Assembly (NCBI GenBank): GCA_028867785.1
Contig: JAGWFS010000012.1
Coordinates: 1 to 58,910 of the forward strand
Origin: Nitrososphaerota archaeon
Lineage (GTDB): Archaea > Thermoproteota > Nitrososphaeria > Nitrososphaerales > Nitrosopumilaceae
Direction of reading: 5' to 3'
Length of the DNA: 58,910 nt
A program made the position numbers and the translations under genes. This document shows, one piece after another, positions 1 through 9,590 of the stretch. Every line of letters starts with the position of its first letter. The stretch's first letter is position 1. The notes beneath the pieces were generated by a model, which was not told where the DNA came from, ran no database searches, and worked only from the letters and a program-made list of their open reading frames with translations.

Positions 1-2076
1 AAGGTGATTACCGAGGATCTCTCAAAAGCAGTTTTGAAAAAATATGGAATCAAGGTTCCCGGATATGCTCTTGTAAATAGCGCAAAAGAGGCAGCAAAGG
101 CGGCAAAGAAACTAGGATTTCCCCTAGTCATGAAGGTGGTATCTCCACAGATACTACACAAGACAGATGTCGGAGGAGTAAAAGTCGGGCTTCAAAACGA
201 AAAAGAGGTAAAGAAAGCGTTTACCGACATGTATTCAAGATTATCCAAGAAGAAGGGAGTACACCTAAAAGGAATATTGCTTGAAAAAATGGTCCCTCAA
301 GGAGTCGAGCTTATTGTCGGATTGCAAAACGATCCGCAGTTTGGTCCTGTCATAATGGTAGGACTTGGAGGAGTTCTCACAGAGATATTCAAAGACGTTT
401 CATTCCGAATGCTCCCAATAACGGTAGATGACGCAAAGTCAATGCTTGCAGAGCTCAAAGGCGCCAAGATACTCCAAGGATACAGAGGAAGTAAGCCAGT
501 TGATTTGAACATGCTTGCAAAGGCACTTGTACAGATAGGAAAGATCGGAGTAGACAACGCTGTATACTTTGACAGCGTTGACTTTAACCCAATCGTAGTC
601 TATCCAAAATCATACTATGTCGTAGATGCAAAGATAATTCTCAGAAAAGAGGTAAAAAAGGATGCAATCTCAAAGGCGCAGCCCAACATAGAGTTCATGG
701 AGACATTCTTCACCCCCCAGTCAGTTGCACTGGTTGGCGCTTCTGCAACCCCGGGCAAGGTTGGAAACTCTGTCCTTGACAGCATAGCAAAGCACGATTA
801 CAAAGGCAAGGTATATCCAATAAATCCAAAATCAGAAGAGATTCTCGGAATCAAATGCTATCCAAGCCTTGAGGCAGTACAAGATCCAATTGATCTTGTT
901 GTCGTATGCGTAGACCTCTCCATCACCCCGCCCGTTCTTGAAACATGCGCAAAGAAAGGAATCCACAATGTAGTGATAGTCTCAGGCGGTGGGAAAGAAC
1001 TCGGAGGAGAAAGGGCAGGATTCGAAGCTGAGATCAAGAGACTCTCCGAGCAACACAAGATCAGAATCATCGGTCCAAACTGCATCGGCATGTTCAACGC
1101 AGCAAACAGACTTGATTGCGCATTCCAGGGTCAGGCAAGAATGATTCGCGCAAAGCAAGGCCCGGTAGCGCTATTATCTCAGAGCGGAACAATGGGAATC
1201 AGCTTCCTAGAGACAGCAGATTCCTTCGGACTTTCCAAGATGGTGAGCTATGGCAACAGGTCTGATGTAGACGAAGCCGACATGATATGGTATCTAGCAA
1301 ACGATCCTCAAACCAAGGTCATTGCACTTTATGTTGAGGGATTTGGCGACGGACGCAAGTTCATTGAGACCGCAAAACGCGTGATGAATGAGAAGAAAAA
1401 GCCAGTCGTAATATGGAAGAGCGGAAGGACTACGCTTGGAGCAAAGCAGGCAGCATCTCATACAGGCTCGCTTGGAGGCTCTAACGCAATAATCATGGAT
1501 GCATTCAGGCAAGCTGGAATAATCTCGGTAGATAGCTACCAGGAGCTTGCATCGGTTGTCAAGGCGCTTGCTTGGCAGCCATCTGCTGGTGGTCCCCGAG
1601 TCGGACTGGTAAGCAACGGTGCAGGCCCAATGATCGGGGCAATTGATCAGTTCGAAAAGTTCAAGCTCGAACTTGGCAAGGTTGCCGAGTCCACGCTTGC
1701 AGAAATGAAAGCACACTATCCTCCGACATACGTAATAGGAAACGGCAACCCTGCCGACGTCACGGGCGGTGCCAATGCAGACGACTACAGGTATACAATA
1801 CAAAAGTTCATGGACGATCCAAACATCGATATCGTAATGCCATGGTTCGTCTTCCAGGACGACCCGCTGGAGGAGACAATCATCGACTATCTTGGCGAGT
1901 TTTCAAAGCAAGGGAAAAAGCCATTGCTTGTCGGAGGAAACGGTGGGCCATATACACAAAAAGTATCCGCATTAATTGAAAAGCACAATGTTCCAGTGTA
2001 TGATGACATTAGAAACTGGGTAGCTGCAGGCGCTGCACTATACCAGTGGGGAAAGCACAAGCCAGATAAGGTTTAA
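1..2076 (+). CDS. ADP-forming acyl-CoA synthetase, probably 3-hydroxypropionate--CoA ligase
   Basis: Activates a hydroxy acid to its CoA ester with ATP, releasing ADP and phosphate. About 690 residues are visible. The order is ATP-grasp first (about 1-215, with the phospho-His candidate H52 in ILHKTDVGG), then a CoA-binding Rossmann domain (from about 230, [14 protein letters not shown]), then succinyl-CoA-ligase-like domains with the catalytic-loop histidine H486 in SHTGSLGG. The neighbouring crotonase reproduces the N. maritimus Nmar_1309/Nmar_1308 arrangement, where these enzymes act in consecutive steps of the 3-hydroxypropionate/4-hydroxybutyrate cycle. That is why 3-hydroxypropionate is preferred over 4-hydroxybutyrate as substrate; this is inference. 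The frame is open at the window edge. GTG at 4 is a possible start, but the true start may lie just outside. Confidence 0.88.
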   Translation, partial: KVITEDLSKAVLKKYGIKVPGYALVNSAKEAAKAAKKLGFPLVMKVVSPQILHKTDVGGVKVGLQNEKEVKKAFTDMYSRLSKKKGVHLKGILLEKMVPQGVELIVGLQNDPQFGPVIMVGLGGVLTEIFKDVSFRMLPITVDDAKSMLAELKGAKILQGYRGSKPVDLNMLAKALVQIGKIGVDNAVYFDSVDFNPIVVYPKSYYVVDAKIILRKEVKKDAISKAQPNIEFMETFFTPQSVALVGASATPGKVGNSVLDSIAKHDYKGKVYPINPKSEEILGIKCYPSLEAVQDPIDLVVVCVDLSITPPVLETCAKKGIHNVVIVSGGGKELGGERAGFEAEIKRLSEQHKIRIIGPNCIGMFNAANRLDCAFQGQARMIRAKQGPVALLSQSGTMGISFLETADSFGLSKMVSYGNRSDVDEADMIWYLANDPQTKVIALYVEGFGDGRKFIETAKRVMNEKKKPVVIWKSGRTTLGAKQAASHTGSLGGSNAIIMDAFRQAGIISVDSYQELASVVKALAWQPSAGGPRVGLVSNGAGPMIGAIDQFEKFKLELGKVAESTLAEMKAHYPPTYVIGNGNPADVTGGANADDYRYTIQKFMDDPNIDIVMPWFVFQDDPLEETIIDYLGEFSKQGKKPLLVGGNGGPYTQKVSALIEKHNVPVYDDIRNWVAAGAALYQWGKHKPDKV

Positions 2077-2101
2077 TTTCCTGATAATCTGGAGTTTTGA
2101 C

Positions 2102-2863
2102 ATGTCACTTGTTAACGTTTCAAAGTCAGACGGAATCTGCACTGTAAAGATAAACAGGCCAGATAAGCTCAATGCCATGAACATGGATGTTGCAAATGAC
2201 ATCATCAAGACATTCAAGGAGATAGAAACGGATGATTCCGTAAAGGTCGTAGTTCTTACAGGCGAGGGGGACAAGGCATTTTCCGCAGGAGCCGACATTG
2301 CCTACATGTCAACAATCACACCGATAGAGGCAGAGGCCTACGCAAAAGTTGGCCACTTGCTTACATATACGGTAGAAAACTGCAGTAGGCCGACAATTGC
2401 CGCAGTCAACGGATTTGCACTTGGCGGCGGATGCGAGCTTGCTCTTGCATGCGATATCAGAATAGCTGCAGACACTGCAAAGATGGGCCAGCCAGAGGTA
2501 ACAATAGGGGTCTGCCCCGGATGGGGTGGCACGCAAAGGCTCCAGAGAATAATAGGAATATCACAGGCAAAAGACTTGATCTATACCGGAAGAATTGTAA
2601 AATCAGATGAGGCAAAAGAGATGGGTCTGGTAAACAAGGTTGTAGAGATTTCAAAACTAATGGAAGAGACCGCAAACACTGCCAAGATGATTGCGCAGAA
2701 CTCTGCCATGGCAGTGAGAATGTCAAAGGTTGCAATAAACAAGGGCAGAAACTCTGACATTGACACCGGACTTGCGCTAGAGCTTTACACGTGGGGACTG
2801 TGCTTTACACATCCAGACAGGACCGAAAGAATGACTGCCTTTGTGAACAAGTCAAAGAAATAA
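2102..2863 (+). CDS. 3-hydroxypropionyl-CoA dehydratase / crotonyl-CoA hydratase (crotonase family)
   Basis: A 253-residue enoyl-CoA hydratase. Both catalytic glutamates are present: E112 in [11 protein letters not shown] and E132 in GQPEVTIG. Their 20-residue spacing is the one expected for hydratases. The oxyanion-hole segment (FSAGADI, about 60-66) is intact. In thaumarchaea one bifunctional enzyme of this type dehydrates 3-hydroxypropionyl-CoA and hydrates crotonyl-CoA in the carbon-fixation cycle. The position 25 bp behind the CoA synthetase, with a GGAG ribosome-binding site about 10 nt before the ATG at 2102, suggests a two-gene operon. A poly-T stretch at about 2868-2880 follows the stop and may end the transcript. 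Confidence 0.9.
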   Translation: MSLVNVSKSDGICTVKINRPDKLNAMNMDVANDIIKTFKEIETDDSVKVVVLTGEGDKAFSAGADIAYMSTITPIEAEAYAKVGHLLTYTVENCSRPTIAAVNGFALGGGCELALACDIRIAADTAKMGQPEVTIGVCPGWGGTQRLQRIIGISQAKDLIYTGRIVKSDEAKEMGLVNKVVEISKLMEETANTAKMIAQNSAMAVRMSKVAINKGRNSDIDTGLALELYTWGLCFTHPDRTERMTAFVNKSKK

Positions 2864-2949
2864 AGATCTTTTTACCCTCTTGCCCCCATTCGATTCCGAA
2901 TATGCCCGGTATGAAAAGATTATTATAATTTAAGGCATGAATCTGACTT

Positions 2950-3300
2950 ATGAGCAATACACAGGCAACAAAGATGATCACAATCACGCCAAAGGCTGCA
3001 GAAAAGGTATCTGCCTTCATGAAAGAAGAGGCAGAAAAGCCAGAGTTTCTGCGAGTTTATGTACAGGGCGGAGGATGCTCCGGATTGTCTTACGGGATGG
3101 GCTTTGAGAAAAAGGCCGAGGAAGACGATCTCTTGATCGAAGAAAACGGCGTAAAGATGATTGTCGACAGTTACAGTGCCGAATATCTTAAAGGCGCAAA
3201 TATTGACTATATCGAGAGTCTAATGGGTGCAGGATTTAAGATAAACAACCCAAACGTGACCAAATCATGCTCTTGCGGTCACTCGTTTAGCACATCCTAA
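2950..3300 (+). CDS. HesB/IscA/ErpA-type iron-sulfur cluster assembly protein
   Basis: 116 residues with the complete A-type carrier signature: C43 in GGGCSGLSYG and the C-terminal pair C107/C109 in SCSCGHSF. These three cysteines hold a transferable Fe-S cluster for delivery to apo-proteins in the cytoplasm. The length is typical of the family. A TATA-like stretch (ttataattt, about 2924-2932) lies about 20-25 bp before the ATG, so the message is probably leaderless and separate from the upstream carbon-fixation pair. U-rich sequence after the stop (3309-3325) is a likely archaeal terminator. Confidence 0.93.
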   Translation: MSNTQATKMITITPKAAEKVSAFMKEEAEKPEFLRVYVQGGGCSGLSYGMGFEKKAEEDDLLIEENGVKMIVDSYSAEYLKGANIDYIESLMGAGFKINNPNVTKSCSCGHSFSTS

Positions 3301-3349
3301 ACCCGGATCTTTTAATTTTTATTTTCCAGTACTTACTGCAAAGTCTGCC

Positions 3350-3577
3350 CTAGACAGTGATGAGAGTCATCGTAGAAAGTACGTGCGGCACCCTGCGAAT
3401 ATGCCCTGTTATGATTTTCTCCAAAATTGTCGAGTCTGCGCTTTCTATCTCAACTATAATGTCGTACAGTCCAAGAACTCCTGTGACATTTTTTATTTCC
3501 TGCACCTCAGAGAGTTTTCGTATTATCTGCGACTCTTTTCCAGTCTCGCAATGAATAGTCACAAATGCTTTGGTCAT
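3350..3577 (-). CDS. Stand-alone Lrp/AsnC-type ligand-binding (RAM) domain protein
   Basis: 75 residues corresponding only to the effector-binding, oligomerising half of Lrp/AsnC regulators (beta-alpha-beta-beta-alpha-beta, with the typical GLYDIIVEIE strand and GHIRRVPHVLST). There is no helix-turn-helix. Such single-domain proteins are common in archaea and may sense amino acids or tune full-length Lrp partners by mixed oligomers; that role is inference. It starts with ATG at 3577 and lies 26 bp beyond the stop of the glutamate dehydrogenase gene, on the same strand. This suggests co-transcription with an amino-acid enzyme. Confidence 0.85.
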   Translation of the reverse strand: MTKAFVTIHCETGKESQIIRKLSEVQEIKNVTGVLGLYDIIVEIESADSTILEKIITGHIRRVPHVLSTMTLITV

Positions 3578-3603
3578 GTCAGTTACAGTACAGCAAACCG
3601 TGT

Positions 3604-4851
3604 TTACGGCCAGAGGCCTCTTGCGTCGTACGCCTCTAAGACCCGGCCTACTGCAAGCACCATGCTTGCTTTTCTCATGTCCACGTTATGTTTTTTAGAT
3701 AACGCGTATGTGTCATGGAATCCCTTGATAATGTGATGTTCCATCTTGGAGGCCACTTCGTCAAATGACCAATAGTATCTCTGCAGGTTCTGCACCCATT
3801 CTAGGTACGATATGCACACTCCTCCAGAGTTTGCCAGAATATCAGGTATGACCATAATCTTGTTCTTGAACAAAATCTCATCTGCTTCCGGAGTGGTAGG
3901 CCCGTTTGCCGCCTCTCCGACTATTTTGCAATCAATGTTTTTTGCAATCTGTGGAGTAATCTGGTTTTCAAGAGCTGCAGGCACAAGCACATCACATGGG
4001 GTAGTGAGCAGTTCTTCTGTTGAGATCTTTTTGCTTCCCGGATATCCCACTACGCTTCCTGCCTTGTTCTTGTAGTCAAGCACCTTTTTGGTGTCAAGAC
4101 CCTTGGTGTTGATTATAGAACCCTTGGAATCGCTTACTGCAATTATCTTTCCGCCCATCTTCTCGATATATTCTGCCGCAAATGTACCTGCGTTGCCATA
4201 TCCTTGGACTACCACCTTTGCTCCCTTTAACTTCAGTCCAACCTTTTTGGCCGCCTCTCTCACACAGTAAGAGACGCCAAGACCTGTTGCGACGTTTCTT
4301 GCCTGCGAGCCTCCGATTGGAATCGGTTTTCCTGTAATCACTCCAGGCTCCCCCTGGCCGTGCATTATGCTGTAGACATCCATTATTTGTGCCATCTCTT
4401 TTCCAGTCGTATACACGTCGGGAGCTGGTATGTCCTTCCCAGGTCCAATTATTTCTGAAATAGCATATGCGTATCTTCTAGTGAGCCGCTCCTTTTCTCC
4501 GGCAGAGAGTCTTTTTGGATCACAGATGATTCCACCCTTCCCGCCTCCAAATGGAACATCAACTATCGAACACTTCCATGTCATCCACATTGAAAGCGCC
4601 TTTACTTCTTCTATTGTTACGCCTGGGTGGTATCTTATTCCTCCCTTGAATGGGCCTCTAAAATCATTATGCTGTGAACGGTATCCAGTGAAGACTTTGA
4701 TCCTTCCATCGTCCATTTTTACAGGAAGTGAAACAGTCAAAACTTTTTTCGGGTTTGCAAGCATCTCGTGTACGCCTGGATCAAGCTTCAGAATTTTTGC
4801 GGCAGCTGCAAGTTGCTTTAGTGCGTTCTGCCACGGATCTATCTTATTCAA
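3604..4851 (-). CDS. gdhA: Glutamate dehydrogenase (Glu/Leu/Phe/Val dehydrogenase family)
   Basis: 415 residues. Interconverts glutamate and 2-oxoglutarate plus ammonium with NAD(P)H, and so assimilates ammonium. Visible landmarks are the substrate lysine region PFKGGIRYHP (K69), the catalytic lysine K105 in VDVPFGGGKGG, and a Rossmann nucleotide-binding loop GYGNAG (about 217-222) in the second domain. The length is normal for archaeal hexameric enzymes. The start is TTG (4851). A TATA-like tattTAAAtt about 30 bp upstream supports a short or absent leader. The next gene on the strand is the RAM-domain regulator. Coenzyme preference cannot be read safely from the sequence. Confidence 0.94.
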   Translation of the reverse strand: MNKIDPWQNALKQLAAAAKILKLDPGVHEMLANPKKVLTVSLPVKMDDGRIKVFTGYRSQHNDFRGPFKGGIRYHPGVTIEEVKALSMWMTWKCSIVDVPFGGGKGGIICDPKRLSAGEKERLTRRYAYAISEIIGPGKDIPAPDVYTTGKEMAQIMDVYSIMHGQGEPGVITGKPIPIGGSQARNVATGLGVSYCVREAAKKVGLKLKGAKVVVQGYGNAGTFAAEYIEKMGGKIIAVSDSKGSIINTKGLDTKKVLDYKNKAGSVVGYPGSKKISTEELLTTPCDVLVPAALENQITPQIAKNIDCKIVGEAANGPTTPEADEILFKNKIMVIPDILANSGGVCISYLEWVQNLQRYYWSFDEVASKMEHHIIKGFHDTYALSKKHNVDMRKASMVLAVGRVLEAYDARGLWP

Positions 4852-4910
4852 ACCCTACCCATATTGCTCCTTAGATATTGTATTTAAATTTGTTGAGAAT
4901 GATCGCGGTT

Positions 4911-5270
4911 TTACTTGGTAGCCTGTCCGGATTCCTGATTTGAGTTTTGCCCGCCTCCAAGTTTTGACGAGATCTGATTTCGTAGATCATCGTCTGTCTT
5001 GTTTGCAGAATCAATTCCCAGAGTCTTTGCCATAATCTCAAGCTTTTGCCTTTCAGATGTTGCTGGACCCTCCACCGGTATGCTGAAAGCTCCTTTGGCC
5101 GCCTGGATCTCTTTTTGTACTGTTCCCTTGGTTTTGTTAAATTCCCCTACAAGTTTGCCTAGCTTGCGTGATGCTTCTGGCATGCGTTTTGTCCCAAGCA
5201 GCATCACTAGTGCGACAAACGCTATGACTATCCAATCATTGCCCATTATCATGAGGGAAAAATCCGTCAC
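4911..5270 (-). CDS. tatA: TatA/Hcf106-type Sec-independent translocase subunit
   Basis: 119 residues with the TatA layout: a short N-terminal transmembrane helix (about 9-25), a TKRMPEASRKLGK hinge and amphipathic helix, then a charged, disordered tail rich in Q, S and K. Subunits of this kind form the pore that exports folded proteins with twin-arginine signals. No tatC lies in the window. The start is GTG (5270) or an ATG a few codons in. The gene has only short gaps to its neighbours and may be a single transcript. Confidence 0.88.
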   Translation of the reverse strand: MTDFSLMIMGNDWIVIAFVALVMLLGTKRMPEASRKLGKLVGEFNKTKGTVQKEIQAAKGAFSIPVEGPATSERQKLEIMAKTLGIDSANKTDDDLRNQISSKLGGGQNSNQESGQATK

Positions 5271-5310
5271 GTGGTAATTAATACAATTTCCAAAATTAAA
5301 GCTTTAGACT

Positions 5311-6000
5311 TTACTTGTAGGCCGCAACTATCACTGCCCCTCCCATCATACCAGTGTCAAACTCGACCCGTGCGAATTTTTCAAGCAGCAAGGACTCTAG
5401 TTTTTTGTTCTGCGGCCAGAGCCTGTACGTATCGTATAGTGTAGCAAACTTCAGCCCTAGCTTCCCACCCGCCATCAGGGCAATAATTGGCAGAACGGCT
5501 CGCAGATAGAAAGAGACGCCAGACCTTATCATGGAATTGTCTGGTTTTCCGAGATCCACTATGACAAACCTGCCTCCCTTTTTTAGCACCCGGTGTATCT
5601 CAGATATTGCAATGCGCAGGCTTATTGCATCGCGCAGCGAATATCCACAAAGAACCGCATCAAAGTTTTCGTCCCTGAACGGAATGTGCTCAAACACACC
5701 GCATGTAAGAGACGGGGTTTTTGCAAACAGCCTTCCAGTGTTTTTCAGCATTGGTCTTAGCGGATCGTATAGTGAAACCTCAAGATCATCATCACAAATC
5801 TTCATTGCAGTCTTGGACATGTTCCCAAATCCAGAGCCTGCATCAAGAACCTTGTCTCCCTTGTTTACCCTGTTACGAATTCCACGCTCCCGAAATTCCA
5901 GGTCTTTTCCAAGCGAGATGAACGAGTTGACCTTGTCATATACAGGAATTATTTGTTCGAGAACATCCAGCACCTGCCCCCAATTGCTTCCAAGACCCAC
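5311..6000 (-). CDS. Class I SAM-dependent methyltransferase, UbiE/COQ5-like
   Basis: 229 residues. The SAM-binding motif I is VLDAGSGFGNM (51-61), followed by DLEVSLYDP (acidic end of strand 2), DAVLCGYSLRDA (motif II region) and VLKKGGRFVIVDLGKP (motif III). The region around NSFISLGKDLEFRERGI resembles the N-terminus of UbiE/MenG enzymes, which C-methylate quinone precursors. A menaquinone-ring methyltransferase is a reasonable guess but not proven. Start GTG at 6000. The epimerase gene lies directly upstream on the same strand with a 34-bp gap. Confidence 0.8.
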   Translation of the reverse strand: MGLGSNWGQVLDVLEQIIPVYDKVNSFISLGKDLEFRERGIRNRVNKGDKVLDAGSGFGNMSKTAMKICDDDLEVSLYDPLRPMLKNTGRLFAKTPSLTCGVFEHIPFRDENFDAVLCGYSLRDAISLRIAISEIHRVLKKGGRFVIVDLGKPDNSMIRSGVSFYLRAVLPIIALMAGGKLGLKFATLYDTYRLWPQNKKLESLLLEKFARVEFDTGMMGGAVIVAAYK

Positions 6001-6034
6001 ACGAATCTAAAAAGAGTCACATATTATATGTCAA

Positions 6035-6925
6035 TCAGGATTTCATTTCTGATACAACGGCACTTACGCCATCCTGATACGATGCATATGCCAGATTGCA
6101 TATCTTTGATATCTTTGAATTCGAGGTTCTAGTTGATGCAGTCAACAGTGTTACAAAGTCAGAGCCAAGAACTGTTTTTGCAATAAATGCCGGTATCGTC
6201 CCAGGCTGCTTGACGCCCATCTTGGTGCACACAAAATTTACAAACTCTGAGAACATGGCAGGAGTGGAATCTGTCACTAGAAAGGATTGGTCTGTCTGAT
6301 TTTTTTCTGCAATCGAAACAAGTGCAGATACAACATCGTCTACATGGACAAAGCTTCGATAGTATTTTCCAGAACCCGGGATCTTAAACGAGTTGTTCTT
6401 TAGCCTTTCTACCATCATCGATTTGAACCAGCCTCCATTGCCATACACGTCTCCAAGATACGCCACAGTAAATGGAATTCCGTATTGTTTGCAGTTTTCT
6501 TCAAGATATCTTTGAGCCTCCAGCCTAATCTTGGCATATTCCGTATTTGGTGCAGGGTTTGTGTTCTCGTCTATAATGTTTCCCTTTGCATCCCCAAAGG
6601 TCCCAAGCCCTGAGACATAAATGAAAAACTTGGCCTTGTCCTTTATCTTGCTGAAAAGATTCACGGTTCCGTCATAGTTTACCCTTTTTTGCAGTTTTTT
6701 GTCTTTCTCGCCAGGCCAGGCAGCAGCCAGATGGTACACAACATCATAGGAATCGCCTGGAAAATCAAAGTCAGGATAGGCAAGGTCTCCCGTAACGACG
6801 TTAGCTTGAGGATGTGCAGTCTTTCCGTCACGTACAAGTGCAGTCACCAGGTCTCCCCTCTGAACCAGCCTATCAACTAGCCTTGTACCGATAAACCCAG
6901 TGGCACCCGTTACAAGCACCGCCAA
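6035..6925 (-). CDS. NAD(P)-dependent epimerase/dehydratase (extended SDR)
   Basis: 296 residues. The N-terminal dinucleotide-binding motif is VTGATGFIG (5-13). VVYHLAAAWPG, the YVSGLGTFG strand and the active-site Tyr/Lys in NTEYAKIRLE (about Y131, K135) follow. Proteins of this family modify nucleotide sugars or act as sterol- or flavonoid-type reductases; the substrate is not evident. It shares a divergent intergenic region (6926-7022) with the helicase gene and runs towards the methyltransferase, so the two may be co-transcribed. Confidence 0.82.
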   Translation of the reverse strand: MAVLVTGATGFIGTRLVDRLVQRGDLVTALVRDGKTAHPQANVVTGDLAYPDFDFPGDSYDVVYHLAAAWPGEKDKKLQKRVNYDGTVNLFSKIKDKAKFFIYVSGLGTFGDAKGNIIDENTNPAPNTEYAKIRLEAQRYLEENCKQYGIPFTVAYLGDVYGNGGWFKSMMVERLKNNSFKIPGSGKYYRSFVHVDDVVSALVSIAEKNQTDQSFLVTDSTPAMFSEFVNFVCTKMGVKQPGTIPAFIAKTVLGSDFVTLLTASTRTSNSKISKICNLAYASYQDGVSAVVSEMKS

Positions 6926-7022
6926 CGAACAAGTTAGAGTTTTCTTGCTTTAAAGGCTTGACCTCAAGTGGAATTTTACCTGCAACCAAAAATTAAATCA
7001 GACATGATATTTTTGTGATCTA

Positions 7023-9533
7023 GTGCAAACGTGTCCCAAGTGCAAGTCCAAGATAGACGTGCAAAAAACTTTTAATCAAAAAATTCTGTTTAGCTGCACC
7101 AAATGCAAGATAGAAGACGTCATAGATTACAAGAAAAACATAGACGAGGCATACCTAGAGTTCCTGCTAAAGTTTGACAGCGGAGAGGTTCCAACCAAGA
7201 AGGAATCACAGAACTCACTTGAAAAGGAAGGCCTTTTGCAGAGCGAAGACGAGATAAAAAAAATGATAGGAAAAGCCAAGATAGGCGAGGTTACCAAAGA
7301 AGTTCTTTTTTCAAAAAAGCACTATGTGTCGCATTTCAGATCAATTGAAGAGCCAGACCCAGAGGCTGGCTCGACAGTAGAAGATTCTGGACTGGATGAG
7401 AGGATAACCAAAGTTCTGCAGTCAAAAGGAATTTCAAGTTTTTACAAGTTTCAAGAGGATTCCATTCATGACGTGTTGTTTGGAAAAAACATAGTCATAA
7501 CTGCACCCACAGCGTCTGGCAAGACAGAGGCCTTTGTCATACCAATACTGCAGAAGGTGTCAGACTCGAGAACGCCCGGACACAGCGTGCAGGCACTCTT
7601 TGTCTACCCGACAAAATCCCTCTCGCGCGACCAGCATCCAAAGATAAGGGACATTGCAGACAAGCTGAACCTAGGTGTTTCTGTTTTTGACGGAGACACC
7701 AAAGAGGACGAGAGGAGAAAGATCATTGATGTTCCTCCTGAGATACTAGTAACAAATTTTGATGTCATACATTACCACCTGTTGCACAGGACAAGGTTTG
7801 CGTCATTGCTAAACTCGGTCAAGTTTCTGGCAGTGGACGAGGCGCACGTATATTCAGGAATTTTCGGCTCAAATGTTCATTACATCATAAAGAGGCTAAA
7901 ACGAGTCTGCCCCAGGGTGCAGTTTGTAGCATCTTCTGCCACGCTTGAGAACGCACTTTCTTTTTGCCAGGACCTGTTTGGAACCGACATGACACTGGTG
8001 TCAGGATCTGGAAAGAAAGGACGGATAGAATTCTGCATGCTGTTTCCCTCTCTTGTCACCCAGCGAGCCCTTATGATTGACATACTAAAGAAACTCGCAA
8101 CAAAAAAGCACAAGACGCTTGTATTCAACAACTCTCACCTAAACTCTGAACTTTTAGCCCTTCAGGCAAGAAGGCAGAAGGTAGACATCAAGGTGCACAG
8201 GGCAGGACTGATGGCAAACTATAGAAGATCAGTTGAAAATCTTTTCAAAAGCGACAAGCTGCTCTCAATATCTGCAACTCCCACGCTTGAGCTTGGAATC
8301 GATGTTGGAAATGTTGACGGTGTGATATCCTCCACCATCCCGGTGAATCGCCTAGTCCAGAGAATTGGCAGGGCTGCAAGAAAGGGGCAGGAAGGGTATG
8401 CGTTTCTGGTTCTTGGAAACGATCCAATATCGCAGTACTACAAGAATCATCCAGACGATTACTTTGAGGACAAGGAACAGATCTACGTCGATCCAAAAAA
8501 TCCATTTGTCGAAGAGTTTCATGTGCTTGCCATGGCATGTGACAAACCCATTGCAAAACATGAGCTGCCAGAACACAGAAGCGCGATTCAGAGGCACCTA
8601 GATACTGGAAATCTCGTCATGGTTGAAAATAGATACGTCCCAAACTTTGCACAAGTAAAAAACATCCTAGAAGACTACAGCATAAGAGGAATTGGCAAGT
8701 CCATCAACATCTTTCTCAACGGCAAAAAAGTTGGAGACAGGATACTTCCAATTGCGCTAGAAGAGCTGCATCCGTCAGCAGTTTATTTCCTTGCAGGAGT
8801 CAGGTACCGCGTCAAAGAACTTGGATACCCAGACAACATGTCAGCCAAGCTGGAAATACTGCCAAGAAAATACCCCTATTACACAAAGGCTCTCACAGAA
8901 GAATGGCCTACAGTTGAAACAACCTATGAAAAACGCAATGCAAATGGAATCGAGGTTGCCTTTTGCAAGCTGCACATACAAAAGCGCGTGTATGGCTATG
9001 TCAACATTGAGCTTGGACATGAAGTCACACAGGGACAGAAAGTCACTCTTGAAAGACCCCTTGACTATGATTTTGTCACAAAGGGATTGGTCTTCAAAGC
9101 ACCAAGGCCCCTGGTCGAGATAGGCCGGGCAGAAAACGAGGAATACACCGAGGCAAGTGGGTACCATGCAACAGAACATGTTGTCATAGAGGGCAGCAAT
9201 ATGATTACGGGCGGAGTCTCCCAAGACCTCGGCGGAATATCGCTTGGCATGTCTGGGTTGATTTTTGTGTACGATTCTGCAATTGGAGGAAACGGTGCAA
9301 GCAAGGCCCTGTATGACAGGCTGGAAAAGGCATTTGAGCGCAGCCTCCACATAGTAAAAGAGTGTCCCTGCAAAAATGAGGCAGGATGCCCCAGGTGCAC
9401 GTTTTCCTACAGGTGTGGAAATAACAATGAGTATCTCCACAAGCTTGCGTCAGCCGAGATCCTGCAAAGAATTGCCGACGGAGAGACAACAGAGATAACA
9501 GAGCCCTCAGAGGGAGACAAGCCCCTGGTATAG
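7023..9533 (+). CDS. DEAH-box superfamily 2 helicase with DUF1998 (MrfA/YprA-like)
   Basis: 836 residues. An N-terminal zinc ribbon (C4, C7, C25, C28) precedes the helicase core: Walker A APTASGKTE (about 162-170), DEAH motif in AVDEAHVYSG (about 270), SSAT motif III and the C-terminal RecA domain ending in QRIGRAARKG. The C-terminus carries the DUF1998 cysteine cluster (CPCKNEAGCPRC) that binds zinc in bacterial MrfA, a DNA-repair helicase for mitomycin-type damage. A repair role here is inference. Start GTG at 7023, preceded by AT-rich divergent promoter sequence. Confidence 0.88.
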   Translation: MQTCPKCKSKIDVQKTFNQKILFSCTKCKIEDVIDYKKNIDEAYLEFLLKFDSGEVPTKKESQNSLEKEGLLQSEDEIKKMIGKAKIGEVTKEVLFSKKHYVSHFRSIEEPDPEAGSTVEDSGLDERITKVLQSKGISSFYKFQEDSIHDVLFGKNIVITAPTASGKTEAFVIPILQKVSDSRTPGHSVQALFVYPTKSLSRDQHPKIRDIADKLNLGVSVFDGDTKEDERRKIIDVPPEILVTNFDVIHYHLLHRTRFASLLNSVKFLAVDEAHVYSGIFGSNVHYIIKRLKRVCPRVQFVASSATLENALSFCQDLFGTDMTLVSGSGKKGRIEFCMLFPSLVTQRALMIDILKKLATKKHKTLVFNNSHLNSELLALQARRQKVDIKVHRAGLMANYRRSVENLFKSDKLLSISATPTLELGIDVGNVDGVISSTIPVNRLVQRIGRAARKGQEGYAFLVLGNDPISQYYKNHPDDYFEDKEQIYVDPKNPFVEEFHVLAMACDKPIAKHELPEHRSAIQRHLDTGNLVMVENRYVPNFAQVKNILEDYSIRGIGKSINIFLNGKKVGDRILPIALEELHPSAVYFLAGVRYRVKELGYPDNMSAKLEILPRKYPYYTKALTEEWPTVETTYEKRNANGIEVAFCKLHIQKRVYGYVNIELGHEVTQGQKVTLERPLDYDFVTKGLVFKAPRPLVEIGRAENEEYTEASGYHATEHVVIEGSNMITGGVSQDLGGISLGMSGLIFVYDSAIGGNGASKALYDRLEKAFERSLHIVKECPCKNEAGCPRCTFSYRCGNNNEYLHKLASAEILQRIADGETTEITEPSEGDKPLV

Positions 9534-9590
9534 AATCAAGTCTTGTGCCACAACACACAGAACAATAGAAATTATTAGTGCGGTTTTGCA

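Noticed and set aside
297-557. Antisense frames inside the acyl-CoA synthetase and other core genes
   Set aside because: They are shadows of well-supported genes, with low-complexity composition and no family motifs.
8245-9440. Several frames opposite the DEAH helicase gene
   Set aside because: The plus-strand helicase has all its motifs; the opposite frames have many cysteines and serines as expected for noise.
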